Counted from the stretch's first letter, positions 27,281-36,850 are shown. The stretch: 64,000 nucleotides of DNA from Lentisphaeria bacterium (GCA_017508385.1 JAFVZB010000073.1:1-64000); one strand, 5' to 3'. Notes: generated from the letters alone by a model not told the origin. Translations and numbers: made by a program.

Positions 27281-28051
27281 ATGAAGAGTGATACTTGTAC
27301 TCCGCCGGAACTGCTCTATTTCGGCTACGGCGACGCCGCATCCCACGGAATGCACAGCCACGATTTTTACCAGATAGAGTACTGCATCAGCGGAAATATT
27401 CCGGGAGTGACCGAGCAGGAAAAAGTCCCCCTCGCTCCCGGGGAGTTCTGGATGATTCCTCCCGGTTTGAAGCACAGATTTCTCAAGAGCGAAGAGAAAT
27501 ACCAGTACATCACACTCAAGTTCCAGTATCAGGGTGATGTTCGCGGATTCAAGGGCAGAGACGAAATTTGCGAAGTTCTGCTCCGCTCGATACTCTCGGT
27601 GATAAAGCACGGTCAGGGAATAGACCCGAACTCAGAAGCCGCCAAGTTCATCATCGAAACCATGCTCAACGGAATCATGTCTCGTCTCTCGATACACCAC
27701 CAGTCACATCAGGGAGAGCCGTATATTTTCAGCACCCTGAAAGAGATGGTGTCACGCTACGGATACAAGGTGAGTATTCCGTTTGCCGCAGAAAAACTTG
27801 CCCTGACCAGATCCCAGCTGCACTACAAGTTTTCCAAGTCATCGAACGGCAGCTCGGATATCAAGTCTTTTCTGGAAGATGCCCTGCTCGCTCTGGCGCA
27901 AAAACACCTGCGCTACTCGACGATGAACATATCTGAGATCGCAAGCGAGCTGAACTTCCCCTCGATTTACAGTTTTTCCCGCTTCTACAAACGCAAAACA
28001 GGAGTCTCTCCGCTTGAGATGAGACGTCTTGAGCGGGATGAAAACCGGTAA
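27281..28051 (+). CDS. AraC-family transcriptional regulator
   Basis: 256 residues. The N-terminal half is a cupin-like sensor: HGMHSHDFYQIEYCISG near 22-38 and LAPGEFWMIPPGLKHRF near 51-67. The C-terminal half has the two helix-turn-helix motifs, ending in the conserved ISEIASELNFPSIYSFSRFYKRKTGVSPLEMR. It is probably an activator responding to a sugar ligand. Being divergent from the MDR/Gfo-Idh/enolase operon it most likely controls that operon. Confidence 0.87.
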   Translation: MKSDTCTPPELLYFGYGDAASHGMHSHDFYQIEYCISGNIPGVTEQEKVPLAPGEFWMIPPGLKHRFLKSEEKYQYITLKFQYQGDVRGFKGRDEICEVLLRSILSVIKHGQGIDPNSEAAKFIIETMLNGIMSRLSIHHQSHQGEPYIFSTLKEMVSRYGYKVSIPFAAEKLALTRSQLHYKFSKSSNGSSDIKSFLEDALLALAQKHLRYSTMNISEIASELNFPSIYSFSRFYKRKTGVSPLEMRRLERDENR

Positions 28052-28071
28052 TTATTGCCTGAAGAGTACGC

Positions 28072-28707
28072 TCAAATGTCTGATTTCTCTGAGACGAGTT
28101 GGTTTATCCGCTCTTCAGGGAAGAGTTCCCAAAGAGTTCCTCCTGAGATCCTGACGGCGAGCTTCATCGCCTCTATCCTTTCCTGCGGAGTCAGAACCGG
28201 GGATTCCGCAAAGAGTTTATCAAGCTCTCCTGTGATTTTTTGAGCGGTCTCCCGGCACATCGCACGCACGGTCTCTGCGGGAGTTGATTTTTTCAATCTG
28301 TGGTACTGCTCCATCGCAGAAATAAGCAAGCTCGAGCTTCTCGGATAACCTGAACACATCAGGTTCCACGGGTCGGAGCCGTTATCCCCTCCCCTGCGGA
28401 AATCGGTGCGCAGCAGCACTGCCGGCAGGTCGAGCATTTTGGCAAAACAGAACTCCACGACCGTTCCTGAATCGAGTTCGGTTCCGTCGAAATTGGCAAC
28501 GATACAGTCGCACGAAAAGAGCAGTTCAAGGTCACGGTCACGTATCTCAGTGACATTGCGAATATTATTTGCCTCGCTATCCTGAGGCAGTGCGACCGTG
28601 TATCTTCCTGAAGAAAGCTCTTCGATTTCACGGGCGAGAAGAAGATTGCCGGTGATATCCTTGTGGTCGAAGAGGTCTCCTGCGAAATAGATGCGTCTTG
28701 TGTTCAT
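28072..28707 (-). CDS. nucleoside 2-deoxyribosyltransferase-like protein
   Basis: About 211 residues. ATG 28707 is chosen because GGAGGAACTT precedes it. Family features are IYFAGDLFDHKDITGNLLLA at the start, an N-terminal Rossmann-like half, and the DGTELDSGTVVEFCFAKML segment near 85-103. In that segment the Asp and the Glu of G-T-V-V-E-F match the catalytic positions. Such enzymes swap bases between deoxyribonucleosides or hydrolyse modified nucleotides. It is a single-gene unit, convergent with the AraC gene. The C-terminal 80 residues are helical and not typical of the minimal family. Confidence 0.75.
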   Translation of the reverse strand: MNTRRIYFAGDLFDHKDITGNLLLAREIEELSSGRYTVALPQDSEANNIRNVTEIRDRDLELLFSCDCIVANFDGTELDSGTVVEFCFAKMLDLPAVLLRTDFRRGGDNGSDPWNLMCSGYPRSSSLLISAMEQYHRLKKSTPAETVRAMCRETAQKITGELDKLFAESPVLTPQERIEAMKLAVRISGGTLWELFPEERINQLVSEKSDI

Positions 28708-28761
28708 AAGTTCCTCCGTTTGTTTTGAGAAAATATAATACACTTTATTTGTTTATTCAAG

Positions 28762-28790
28762 TTGCGCTGACAATGAAAACACTGTATATT
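28762..28790 (+). promoter_or_regulatory. candidate promoter of the DUF362 gene
   Basis: TTGCGC at 28762-28767, 17-base spacer, TATATT at 28785-28790. The predicted transcript start lies about 30 bases before the ATG at 28829. Confidence 0.5.
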
Positions 28791-28828
28791 ATAGTTATAA
28801 CACAGTTGCAGATAACATGGAGAAAAAA

Positions 28829-29935
28829 ATGTCAGCTTCAAAAGTTTACTTTACCGATATGCGCGCCTGCCACGATGAATCCCTGCCTCAGAAACTTGAA
28901 CGTCTGGTCAGAGCCGCAGGAATCACCTCTCTTCCGCTCGGGGATGCCTTTACTGCAATAAAAATCCACTTCGGAGAGCCCGGCAATGTCGCCTTTCTCC
29001 GCAGTGCCTACGCCGAAAGTCTGGTCAGAGTGCTGAACTCCTGCGGAGCCCGTCCGTTTCTCACCGACTGCAGCACTCTCTATCCCGGCAGGCGCAAGAA
29101 TGCTCTCGAGCACCTCGACACGGCTTACCGCAACGGATTTACTCCGTATGCGGTCGGATGCCAGGTCATCATCGGTGACGGTTTGAAGGGTACTGATGAA
29201 GTTGAAGTTCCGGTTCCGGCAGGAGGAATACTCAAAACCGCCAAAATCGGCAGAGCGGTCATGGATGCCGATGTCATCATATCCCTCAACCACTTCAAGG
29301 CTCACGAACTCACCGGTATCGGAGGAGCCATCAAAAATATCGGCATGGGCTGCGGCTCAAGAGCCGGAAAAAAGGATATGCACTGTGACGGTATCACTCA
29401 GGTAAATCAGGAAAAATGTATCGGCTGCGGCAAGTGTGCCAAAGCCTGCGCCCACTCGGCTCCGGTGATAACCGACGGCAAGGCGGAAATCCTCGCCGAC
29501 CGCTGTGTGGGATGCGGAAGATGTATCGGAGTGTGTCCGAAAGATGCGATATCCCCCATCTGGGAACAGGCTGCCGGACTGGTGGATAAAAAGATAGCCG
29601 AATATGCCGCGGCAGTGCTCGACAAAAGACCGCACTTTCACATCTCTCTTGCGGTGGATATCTCTCCGTACTGCGACTGCCACGCCGCAAATGATACTCC
29701 CATCGTGCCCAACGTCGGAATGTTTGCCTCTTTCGACCCGGTCGCCATCGACCGTGCCTGCGCCGATATGGTCAACAAGGCTCCGGTCATGGAAAACAGT
29801 GCGCTCGCTGAACGCCGCCGTGACGGACTCGACCACTTCACCAGCCTTTTCCCCGAAAGCGACTGGCACATCCAGCTCGACCACGCCGAAAAACTCGGAA
29901 TGGGCTCTCAGGATTATCAACTTGTTGTCATTTAA
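28829..29935 (+). CDS. DUF362 protein with two [4Fe-4S] ferredoxin motifs
   Basis: About 368 residues. ATG 28829 is preferred over 28817 because a GGAG lies seven bases upstream of it. The DUF362 region includes VAFLRSAYAESL, DCSTLYPGRRKNALEHL and LNHFKAHELTGIGGAIKNIGMGC. Two 4Fe-4S motifs follow near 190-240: CIGCGKCAKACAHS and CVGCGRCIGVCPKD. The protein has no signal peptide and is likely a soluble redox protein. Partner and reaction are unknown for this family. Confidence 0.87.
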   Translation: MSASKVYFTDMRACHDESLPQKLERLVRAAGITSLPLGDAFTAIKIHFGEPGNVAFLRSAYAESLVRVLNSCGARPFLTDCSTLYPGRRKNALEHLDTAYRNGFTPYAVGCQVIIGDGLKGTDEVEVPVPAGGILKTAKIGRAVMDADVIISLNHFKAHELTGIGGAIKNIGMGCGSRAGKKDMHCDGITQVNQEKCIGCGKCAKACAHSAPVITDGKAEILADRCVGCGRCIGVCPKDAISPIWEQAAGLVDKKIAEYAAAVLDKRPHFHISLAVDISPYCDCHAANDTPIVPNVGMFASFDPVAIDRACADMVNKAPVMENSALAERRRDGLDHFTSLFPESDWHIQLDHAEKLGMGSQDYQLVVI

Positions 29936-29948
29936 TAGCATTTTATGT

Positions 29949-29977
29949 TTGCAAACTGAGCTTAAATGCTGTATATT
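29949..29977 (+). promoter_or_regulatory. candidate promoter of tyrS
   Basis: TTGCAA at 29949-29954, 17-base spacer, TATATT at 29972-29977, 38 bases before the tyrS ATG. Among the cleanest examples of the TTGC-17-TATATT pattern here. Confidence 0.6.
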
Positions 29978-30015
29978 ACACGAAAATCTTTCAACCGTAA
30001 AACAAAAAGCGTATC

Positions 30016-31302
30016 ATGAACATTTATCAGGAACTCAAAGCCCGCGGTTTCATCTATCAGGAAACCGATGCAGAAGCCATTGAAAAGAAACTTGCCACCG
30101 AAAAAGTAGTCTTCTACTGCGGATTTGACCCCACGGGTTCAAGTCTCCATGTCGGACACCTGCTTCCCGTGATGGCGATGCGTATGCTCCAGAAAGCCGG
30201 ACACATTCCGACGGTTCTGGTCGGCGGTGCCACCGGTGCCATCGGCGACCCATCAGGACGCTCCACCGCACGCAACATGCTCACCATGGAGACCGTCAAC
30301 GCCAACGTCGAGGCTCTCAAAAAACAGCTGGCTCACTTCATCACTCTCGAGAACGGCGAAGCCAATTTCGTCAACAACGCCGACTGGCTCGGTGAGCTGA
30401 AACTGCTGGATTTTCTCCGTGATATCGGCAGCCGTTTCTCGGTCAACCGTATGCTGGCGCAGAAATCGGTCGAGAGCCGTCTCGAAAACGGACTCTCTTA
30501 CCTCGAATTCAGCTACTCTCTGCTTCAGGGTTATGACTTCTACCACCTCAACAAAGCCTACAACTGCACTCTGGAAATCGGAGGTCAGGATCAGTGGGGC
30601 AACATGGCTGCCGGAACTGAGCTTATCCGCAGGATGTATGATGAAGAGCGTCCGGTGTACTTCATGACCATTCCGCTGTTGATGAACCCCTCGACCGGTC
30701 AGAAGTTCGGCAAGAGCGTGGGCGGAGCAAGTGTCTGGCTCGACCCTGAGCGCACCAGCGTTTTCGACTACTACCAGTTCTGGCGCAACTGCGACGATGC
30801 CATGCTCGGTGATCTGCTCAAAAAGTTCGCCATCGAGCTTCCGCTTGAGGAGTGTATCGCCCTCGCCCAGTCACCTAACATCAACCGTGCCAAAGAGATC
30901 CTCGCTTTCGAGGCGACCAAAATGGCGCACGGAGAGCAGGCGGCAAGAGAGGCTTATCTCGCCGCAGGCAGTCAGTTCGGATTTGCCGACCCCGAGCTCA
31001 AAGTTGAGACAACCAGTTCCATCCGCAACATCGCCGCCGAAGCCGTGGCGGTCTATCCGGAAATCACCCTCGATGCCTCACTGCTCGACGGTGACGGTCT
31101 CTGGATAGTCCACCTGCTCGCTCAGAGCGGATTCTGCAAAACCAACAGCGATGCCCGCCGCCTCGTCACCGGAAACGCTGTGAAAATCAACGGCGAAAAG
31201 GTCACCGAACTGGAAAAAATGCTCAAAAAAGAGGACGTTCCCGAGATGGAACTTCTGCTTCAGAGCGGCAAAAAGAACTTCAAGAAAGTCATCTTCAAGT
31301 AA
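30016..31302 (+). CDS. tyrS: tyrosyl-tRNA synthetase
   Basis: 428 residues, class I synthetase. The HIGH-type motif is in GSSLHVGHLLP near 43-53 and the KMSKS-type loop is KFGKSVGG near 235. Tyrosine-recognition segments (YSLLQGYDFYHL, GGQDQWGNM) lie between. A C-terminal S4-like RNA-binding domain (residues about 350-428, NSDARRLVTGNAVKING) follows. It charges tRNA-Tyr. Stand-alone gene with its own promoter and a terminator shared with the convergent oxidoreductase gene. Confidence 0.96.
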   Translation: MNIYQELKARGFIYQETDAEAIEKKLATEKVVFYCGFDPTGSSLHVGHLLPVMAMRMLQKAGHIPTVLVGGATGAIGDPSGRSTARNMLTMETVNANVEALKKQLAHFITLENGEANFVNNADWLGELKLLDFLRDIGSRFSVNRMLAQKSVESRLENGLSYLEFSYSLLQGYDFYHLNKAYNCTLEIGGQDQWGNMAAGTELIRRMYDEERPVYFMTIPLLMNPSTGQKFGKSVGGASVWLDPERTSVFDYYQFWRNCDDAMLGDLLKKFAIELPLEECIALAQSPNINRAKEILAFEATKMAHGEQAAREAYLAAGSQFGFADPELKVETTSSIRNIAAEAVAVYPEITLDASLLDGDGLWIVHLLAQSGFCKTNSDARRLVTGNAVKINGEKVTELEKMLKKEDVPEMELLLQSGKKNFKKVIFK

Positions 31303-31348
31303 TCAAAGAACAAGCAGTGTGTGCGGAAAACTGCACACCGTTACTTGC

Positions 31349-31385
31349 AAAAAAAAGCGGAGCACTGTCTATGCTTCGCTTTTTT
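31349..31385. terminator. bidirectional terminator between tyrS and the Gfo/Idh operon
   Basis: Arms 31356-31364 and 31372-31380 form a 9-bp stem with one G-U pair, flanked by an A-run and a T-run. A second short palindrome (GTGTGC...GCACAC) lies just upstream. Confidence 0.8.
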
Positions 31386-31404
31386 GTTGTATATTTTTAT
31401 ACTT

Positions 31405-32574
31405 TTAATTCGTGCCGAAATAATCGAGTATCTCCTGAGAGAGCGGGGGGATATCCTGCGGAGTGTTTCCGTTTCTCATTGAGATGTGCCCCATCACTCC
31501 GGCGGCTACGGCGTATCTTGCCGCCACCGGTGAGACGTTCGGCTTGATATCGTACTGGATGTAATCGAAGAACGCCTTTATGATCTCTTTGTCTGAGCCG
31601 CCGTGGGTTCCCGGTTTCTCACGCAGTTTGTAAACGATATCCGGGGTGGTGCGCTTGGTGCGGCTCACCCAGACGTGGATCTCACAGTTGCCGCGGTCTC
31701 CGATGTTTTCCACCCTGCCCCGGTCTCCGATAAAGGTGTAATTGCGCTCTGAGTCGGGAGCGTACATGCAGTGTTCGTATGAAGCCTGCACTCCGTTAGA
31801 GAGCTGCATGAGCAGCATGTTGTGATCCTCGACATCCATAGCGGGATTGAGCTTCTCGATTTCAAGCGGAGGCCAGGTCTGGTCTGAAAACGCCTTCTTG
31901 CGGTCGGGAGCTTCTCCCGGAGCAAGGTGGTTGGTCGTGCGGTTGTAAACTGAGAGTCTGCCCATGCCGACCACCCGCTCGCTGTAAGCACCCGTCAGCC
32001 AGTGGATGATATCTATATCGTGAGCTCCCTTTTGCAGCAGCAATCCGGTGCAGTTCTTCTGCTCGGCGCACCAGTGGTGGAAATAGCAGCTGCCGTAGTT
32101 GACAAAGTGGCGTACCCAGACACACTGGATATCGCCGATGATGCCTGAGTCGATGATCTCTTTCATCTTGAGTATCGAATCAAAGTATCTCATGTTGTGA
32201 CCGATGAAGAGTTTGCCTTTGGTGCGCACGGCAGTTTCAAGAATGTGGTCGCATCCCTCGACAGTTATCGCCATCGGCTTTTCGAGATAGACGGCTTTGC
32301 CCGCTTCAAGAGCGGCGACGGCAAGCTCCTCGTGGTAGTGGTCACGCACCATGATGAACACGGCTTCGACCTCGGGGTCGGCGTACATTTTATATGCTGA
32401 GTCGTAGCATCTGACTTTGCTGTCGGGGTTTGCCTCCTGATAGCGTTTGAGCATCTCCGGATTGGTATCGCAGAGGGCGACAAGCTCACCCCTGTCTTGC
32501 GGGCAGTTATCGACGACCATTGCTGAGCGCAGAGAAAAATCTGCTCCGACGATTCCGAATTTTACTTTTGACAT
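31405..32574 (-). CDS. Gfo/Idh/MocA-family oxidoreductase
   Basis: 389 residues. The N-terminal nucleotide fold is GIVGADFSLRSAM, and the catalytic-lysine motif YLEKPMAITVEG is near 93. GLLLQKGAHDIDIIHWLTG carries the conserved acidic/His region. The glycine loop is less regular than usual (VGADFSL). It starts 4 bases after the previous Gfo/Idh gene ends, so the two are co-translated. Likely an NAD(P)-dependent sugar dehydrogenase; substrate unknown. Confidence 0.85.
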   Translation of the reverse strand: MSKVKFGIVGADFSLRSAMVVDNCPQDRGELVALCDTNPEMLKRYQEANPDSKVRCYDSAYKMYADPEVEAVFIMVRDHYHEELAVAALEAGKAVYLEKPMAITVEGCDHILETAVRTKGKLFIGHNMRYFDSILKMKEIIDSGIIGDIQCVWVRHFVNYGSCYFHHWCAEQKNCTGLLLQKGAHDIDIIHWLTGAYSERVVGMGRLSVYNRTTNHLAPGEAPDRKKAFSDQTWPPLEIEKLNPAMDVEDHNMLLMQLSNGVQASYEHCMYAPDSERNYTFIGDRGRVENIGDRGNCEIHVWVSRTKRTTPDIVYKLREKPGTHGGSDKEIIKAFFDYIQYDIKPNVSPVAARYAVAAGVMGHISMRNGNTPQDIPPLSQEILDYFGTN

Positions 32575-32577
32575 ACT

Positions 32578-33783
32578 TTACTCTCCTAAAAGTTCCTTTA
32601 TAAACACGACCCTCTCCTGTTCTTTCGAGAGCTCGGCAGCCTGCCCGATGGCGGTTGAAATCAACCCCTCCTCGAAGGTGGCTGCTTGGACTTTCTCGCC
32701 TTTGATGGCACGGATGAAGCTGTCAACCAGACCGGGGTCTGCTCCGCCGTGCCCTCCGTCTTTGCGGGATATCTCGTAGGTCACCCGCTCACCGTTGAAG
32801 CGGTCATCGACGACGATCGTGCTGCCGTCGGTTCTGGCTGAGGCGACAGCTTTGGTGCCGACGATGTTGTAAGAGCGGTAGCTTTTGCCGCAGACAAAAC
32901 ACTCGGAGTGGCTGGCACGGACTCCGTTTTCGTACTCGACGATGGCGATTCCGTTGTCGTGGGTGCTCAGGTCGGATTGGTACATGCAGGAGTCTTTCAC
33001 ATATCCGTCGCAAGCCTGAGCCTCTTTGCCCCACTCGTTCTCATCGTAAACTGCGGCATCGGGGCACTTGCCGTTCTTATAATAGTGGCACTCACGGCAG
33101 GAGGGTCCGGGCTTGATACCATCTTCAAGCTCAAACGGGTAGTTGTCGGGAGTGAACACGCTCATTCCTGAAAAAGCGGTGACTTTGCGGGGCATGGGAA
33201 ATCCCAGCAGCCAGTTGAACATATCAAAGTCGTGGCATCCCTTGTGTATCCAGAGTCCGCCGCTGGAGGATTTTCTGCCGTTCCAGCGGGCCATGTAGGT
33301 GCGTCCTCCGTCGTAAAACTCGCTGTTCTCGATCATGATTATCCTGCCGAGCACTCCGTCGTCGATGAGCTGTTTGAGCTTGACCAGTATCGGATTGTGG
33401 CGCATATTGAAACCGATCATGGCGATTTTTCCGCTGTTTTTGACGGCGTTGATGATGTTTCTGCATCCGGCAACGGTGGTGGCAAGCGGCTTGTCGATTA
33501 TGACGTTGATGTTGTTTTCAAGTGCGGTGACGGCGCACTCCTCGTGAAACTCATCGGGAGTGGTGATTACTATTCCGTCGAGCTGCTCTTTGGAAATCAT
33601 CTCTTTCAAATCGGTGTAAACCGCAGGGTCATCGAGGGTCGCCGCCACCTGCTTTGCCCGGTGAAGATTGACGTCACAGAGAGCGGAAATGCGGCAGTCG
33701 GAACGCTCCTTTATAAGCTCGGTAAAACAGTGTTTTCCCCGATTGCCGAGTCCGACAATGGCGATGTTGAGTTTTTTTTCCAT
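32578..33783 (-). CDS. Gfo/Idh/MocA-family oxidoreductase
   Basis: 401 residues. The Rossmann motif IVGLGNRGKHC is near 9-19, the lysine motif IDKPLATTVAGC near 95, and SGGLWIHKGCHDFDMFNWLLGF near 170-191. An extra Cys-rich insertion (CRECHYYKNGKCPD...CDGYVKDSC) lies near 225-265. It sits directly downstream of the LacI regulator with an AAGGAGAT ribosome site, and just upstream of a paralogous oxidoreductase. Probably part of an arabinose- or uronate-linked pathway fed by the GH127 enzyme. The cysteines could bind a metal. Confidence 0.85.
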   Translation of the reverse strand: MEKKLNIAIVGLGNRGKHCFTELIKERSDCRISALCDVNLHRAKQVAATLDDPAVYTDLKEMISKEQLDGIVITTPDEFHEECAVTALENNINVIIDKPLATTVAGCRNIINAVKNSGKIAMIGFNMRHNPILVKLKQLIDDGVLGRIIMIENSEFYDGGRTYMARWNGRKSSSGGLWIHKGCHDFDMFNWLLGFPMPRKVTAFSGMSVFTPDNYPFELEDGIKPGPSCRECHYYKNGKCPDAAVYDENEWGKEAQACDGYVKDSCMYQSDLSTHDNGIAIVEYENGVRASHSECFVCGKSYRSYNIVGTKAVASARTDGSTIVVDDRFNGERVTYEISRKDGGHGGADPGLVDSFIRAIKGEKVQAATFEEGLISTAIGQAAELSKEQERVVFIKELLGE

Positions 33784-33798
33784 AAAAACTATCTCCTT

Positions 33799-34782
33799 TC
33801 AAGTTGATTGCCTTATTACAAGTTTCATTGGAATTTTCACACTCTGCGGAAGTGCATCACTGCAAAAACCGCTTTCTATGCGGTCTATCAGCATCTTGGC
33901 GCACGCCGCACCGAGCTCCTCGCCGGGATGGGAAAGCGTGGTGAGCGGAGGGTCGGTCATCTCAGCTATCTCACGGTCATCAAAACCGATGACGGCGATA
34001 TCTTCCGGAACTCTTATTCCCAGACGCAAAAATCCGCTCAACAGACCGCAGGCAAGGTAGTCCGAGGTCTGGATGGCATCGGGCATCTCTCTCATTCCGG
34101 AAATCTCTTTGGCAATTTTTATTCCGTCCCGTCGGATGGTCCCGTGGTCGCTCGAAACGGCACGGAATATCAATTCAGGCAGCTTCAAATCTCTCACTGC
34201 TCTCAGATATCCCTCTTTGCGGTTGGCGGCACCGCTGGTTTCACCGAAAGCTATCCTGCGCCTGCCCTGACGGTAGAGATACTGCACGGCGTTGTAAACT
34301 CCGGAGTAGCGGTCAACACAGACGTTGTCGCAGTTGCCGAGCGGAAACAATGAGGCGATGACACAGGGAATTTTACTGCGCAATCCGGCAACTTCATCGA
34401 CCAACCGGTCGTCTGAGGCAATGAAAATCACTCCTGCCGGAGAGTATTTGAGTATATCAGGCTTGATCGCTTCGACGGGTGAAACATCACTGCGGATAAA
34501 CCTGACGGTCGCCTTGTAATTGTTGTTTTCAATGTAGTTGCAGGCTCCGGCGATACGCTCGATGTGCAGATGATCGTACGACTCAGCGACCACGAAAATC
34601 TCTCTGGAACTCTTCAAACGCAAGTTGCGTGCGGCAAAATTAGGATGGTATCCCAATTCCCTCACCGCCTCAGATACCAGCTCAGCCGCCTTTTCAGACA
34701 CATAACCGCTGCCCCTGATCGCCCTGCTCACGGTGTTGATGGATAAGCCTGTTTTTTCCGCAATATCTTTGAGTGTTGCCAT
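33799..34782 (-). CDS. LacI-family transcriptional regulator
   Basis: 327 residues. The N-terminal helix-turn-helix LKDIAEKTGLSINTVSRAIRGSGYVSEKAAELV is at 3-35, with the hinge and the periplasmic-binding-protein-like ligand domain after it. ACGLLSGFLRLGIRVPEDIAVIGFDD is near 245-270, and PPLTTLSHPGEELG lies near the end. It likely represses the GH127/Gfo-Idh genes in the absence of a sugar. It lies 15 bases upstream of the first oxidoreductase gene and downstream of the GH127 gene, all on the minus strand. Confidence 0.9.
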   Translation of the reverse strand: MATLKDIAEKTGLSINTVSRAIRGSGYVSEKAAELVSEAVRELGYHPNFAARNLRLKSSREIFVVAESYDHLHIERIAGACNYIENNNYKATVRFIRSDVSPVEAIKPDILKYSPAGVIFIASDDRLVDEVAGLRSKIPCVIASLFPLGNCDNVCVDRYSGVYNAVQYLYRQGRRRIAFGETSGAANRKEGYLRAVRDLKLPELIFRAVSSDHGTIRRDGIKIAKEISGMREMPDAIQTSDYLACGLLSGFLRLGIRVPEDIAVIGFDDREIAEMTDPPLTTLSHPGEELGAACAKMLIDRIESGFCSDALPQSVKIPMKLVIRQST

Positions 34783-34888
34783 GATGATTTCTGATATATT
34801 TCAAAATATCTCAACGTTACCACAATATAGCACAACCCTAACACATTTGCAAGTGACTGTCGAAAAAAAGTTGTCAGATTTGAGAAAT

Positions 34889-36739
34889 TCAGTAACGCAT
34901 CCAGACCTGCATCGTGCTTGGTCCGCGGTTCTGCCAGAGCGAGTAAGGAACGGCGGTGAAAGTCACCTCTTCGTACTCAGGAGCCACGGTCGTGTAGAGG
35001 GAATCACCCCTCTTTTTTTCACGCAGAGCCCTGCCGGAAATTCCGTAAGTTCCCCCGGGCAATCCGTTGACCGGAGTAAGATGCAGACTTGTTCTGTCGA
35101 TGACGTAACGCCAGAGCTCTTCATTGACATCGCAGACCTCGACGGCGTACACCAGCGGACCGCGGCATATTGCGGCTTTGCCGATATCTTCGATGACATC
35201 GGTCGAGGAATAGACAAGCTCGATGGGCATATCAAGCTCAAGCTCGATGCAGTCACCCTCCTGCCACGCCCTGCGCCACTCGGGAGCATTGCCGTTGATA
35301 CGCTCGACTGAGCCGTTGAGTTTGACCTGATAACTCCTGCACCATCCCGGAATACGGCAGGCAAAGGTGAACTCACCAGCACTCTCAAAGGTGATGACGA
35401 TTTTGCCGTCGTACGGATAGTTGCCTTTGACACTGATGCGGATTCCGTTGGAAGAAAACGTGCTCTGAGCCGGAATGTTGAGGCGTACTCCCTCCTCGCT
35501 CTCCGACCAGAGGTAGGAGCCCAGCTGAGGCAGAAAACGGCAGAAGTTGGTGGGGCAGCACGAGGTGTTGAACCAGAGCTGGCGTTGGGTCACATAAGTG
35601 GTGCGCGGATTGGTCTCGAGCATATTGCGGTAAAAATAGCGGTCTCCTGAAAGACTTATTCCGCTGAGGATTCCGTTGTAAATCGCCTTTTCCACGACGT
35701 CGGCATACTTCATATCGCCTGTGATGTTGAGCATCCTGTCGGCAAACATGGCGAGAGATATGGCGGCGCAGGTCTCGGCGTAGGCGGTGGCATTGGGAAG
35801 AGCGTACGGCTTGCCGAAAGACTCCCCGACAAGCTCACTGCCGATGGAGCCGGTGATATACATCTTCTTTTCCACGATGTCGTCGAAGAGCTTTTCGCAG
35901 GCGGCAAGCAGAGCGGTATCGTTGTACTTGCGGGCGATGTCCGCCATGCCGGAATAAAGATACCCTGCCCTGACGGCGTGTCCCACGGCTTCGGACTGCT
36001 CACGGACAGGCTTGTGCGCCTGAGCGTAGTCAACCGAAAACGGCTTGGAATGGTAACCTTTGCCCTCAGGACGCATTCCCTCGACCTCACGGAAATAATT
36101 GGGCTCAGTGCCCCTCTCATCGACGAAATACGCGGCGAGCTGCCAGTACTTTTCCCTTCCGGTGGCCTGGGCAAGTTTGCAGAGCGCAAGTTCAAGCTCC
36201 TGATGACCGGGATACGCCCTCAACTTGCCCTCTTCCCTGCCGAAAACAGTCGAAATATAATCGGCATAACGGCACATTGCATCGAGGAAATTGCGCCTTC
36301 CGGTCGCCTGAAAATGGGCAACGGCGGCTTCGATGAGGTGTCCGGCGCAGTAGAGCTCGTGGTTGTCGTGGATGATTTTCCACCGCTCGTCAGGAGCGAT
36401 GTGGGCAAAATAGCTGTTGAGATATCCGTCCTCGAGCTGGGATGAGACGATGAGAGATATTATCTCTTCCATCTGCTTTTCACGCCCGGAGTCGGGGTTG
36501 AGCACAAGATCAAACGCCATACCCTCGATAACTTTGGCAACATCGGAATCCCAGTAGATGTGCGGTTTATTGGGCATACCCTCGTGCCAGTTGTGTTTGA
36601 ACGCCTCTATCCTGCCGGTCTCGTAACATCTTTTGACCGATGACGGAATAGTTGTCTCGTGAGCAGTTTTCATCCGCGGAAAGAGAAAGTTATCCTGAAC
36701 CAGACAGTTGTTCCAGCGAACCGGAGTTGTATTTTTCAT
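34889..36739 (-). CDS. GH127 beta-L-arabinofuranosidase family protein
   Basis: About 616 residues; ATG 36739 is chosen because the upstream extension would cross the promoter. The toroid domain has WDSDVAKVIEGMAFDL near 60 and ELYCAGHLIEAAVAHF near 126. The zinc/catalytic motifs of GH127 are present: YAETCAAISL (the E-x-C pair) and LWFNTSCCPTNFCR (the double cysteine, one the nucleophile). No signal peptide, so it acts on imported arabino-oligosaccharides. It may also act on other pentofuranosides. A terminator and promoter separate it from the gene upstream. Confidence 0.85.
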   Translation of the reverse strand: MKNTTPVRWNNCLVQDNFLFPRMKTAHETTIPSSVKRCYETGRIEAFKHNWHEGMPNKPHIYWDSDVAKVIEGMAFDLVLNPDSGREKQMEEIISLIVSSQLEDGYLNSYFAHIAPDERWKIIHDNHELYCAGHLIEAAVAHFQATGRRNFLDAMCRYADYISTVFGREEGKLRAYPGHQELELALCKLAQATGREKYWQLAAYFVDERGTEPNYFREVEGMRPEGKGYHSKPFSVDYAQAHKPVREQSEAVGHAVRAGYLYSGMADIARKYNDTALLAACEKLFDDIVEKKMYITGSIGSELVGESFGKPYALPNATAYAETCAAISLAMFADRMLNITGDMKYADVVEKAIYNGILSGISLSGDRYFYRNMLETNPRTTYVTQRQLWFNTSCCPTNFCRFLPQLGSYLWSESEEGVRLNIPAQSTFSSNGIRISVKGNYPYDGKIVITFESAGEFTFACRIPGWCRSYQVKLNGSVERINGNAPEWRRAWQEGDCIELELDMPIELVYSSTDVIEDIGKAAICRGPLVYAVEVCDVNEELWRYVIDRTSLHLTPVNGLPGGTYGISGRALREKKRGDSLYTTVAPEYEEVTFTAVPYSLWQNRGPSTMQVWMRY

Positions 36740-36773
36740 AGCGTAAGCGTTCCTTATTTTGTTGCTTTTGTAT

Positions 36774-36802
36774 AAGATAACACGCTGTCCTGACTTTTGC
36801 AA
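36774..36802 (-). promoter_or_regulatory. candidate promoter of the GH127 gene
   Basis: On the minus strand TTGCAA (36797-36802), 17-base spacer, TATCTT (36774-36779), 34 bases before the ATG. It follows immediately after the upstream terminator. Confidence 0.5.
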
Positions 36803-36835
36803 TAAAAAAACTCCCTGCCATACAGACAGAGAGTT
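36803..36835 (-). terminator. intrinsic terminator of the upstream Gfo/Idh gene
   Basis: Arms 36809-36817 and 36827-36835 give a 9-bp stem with one G-U pair; on the minus strand a seven-T run follows. It lies 16 bases after the oxidoreductase stop. Confidence 0.78.
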
Positions 36836-36850
36836 GAAAAAGCAAATACC

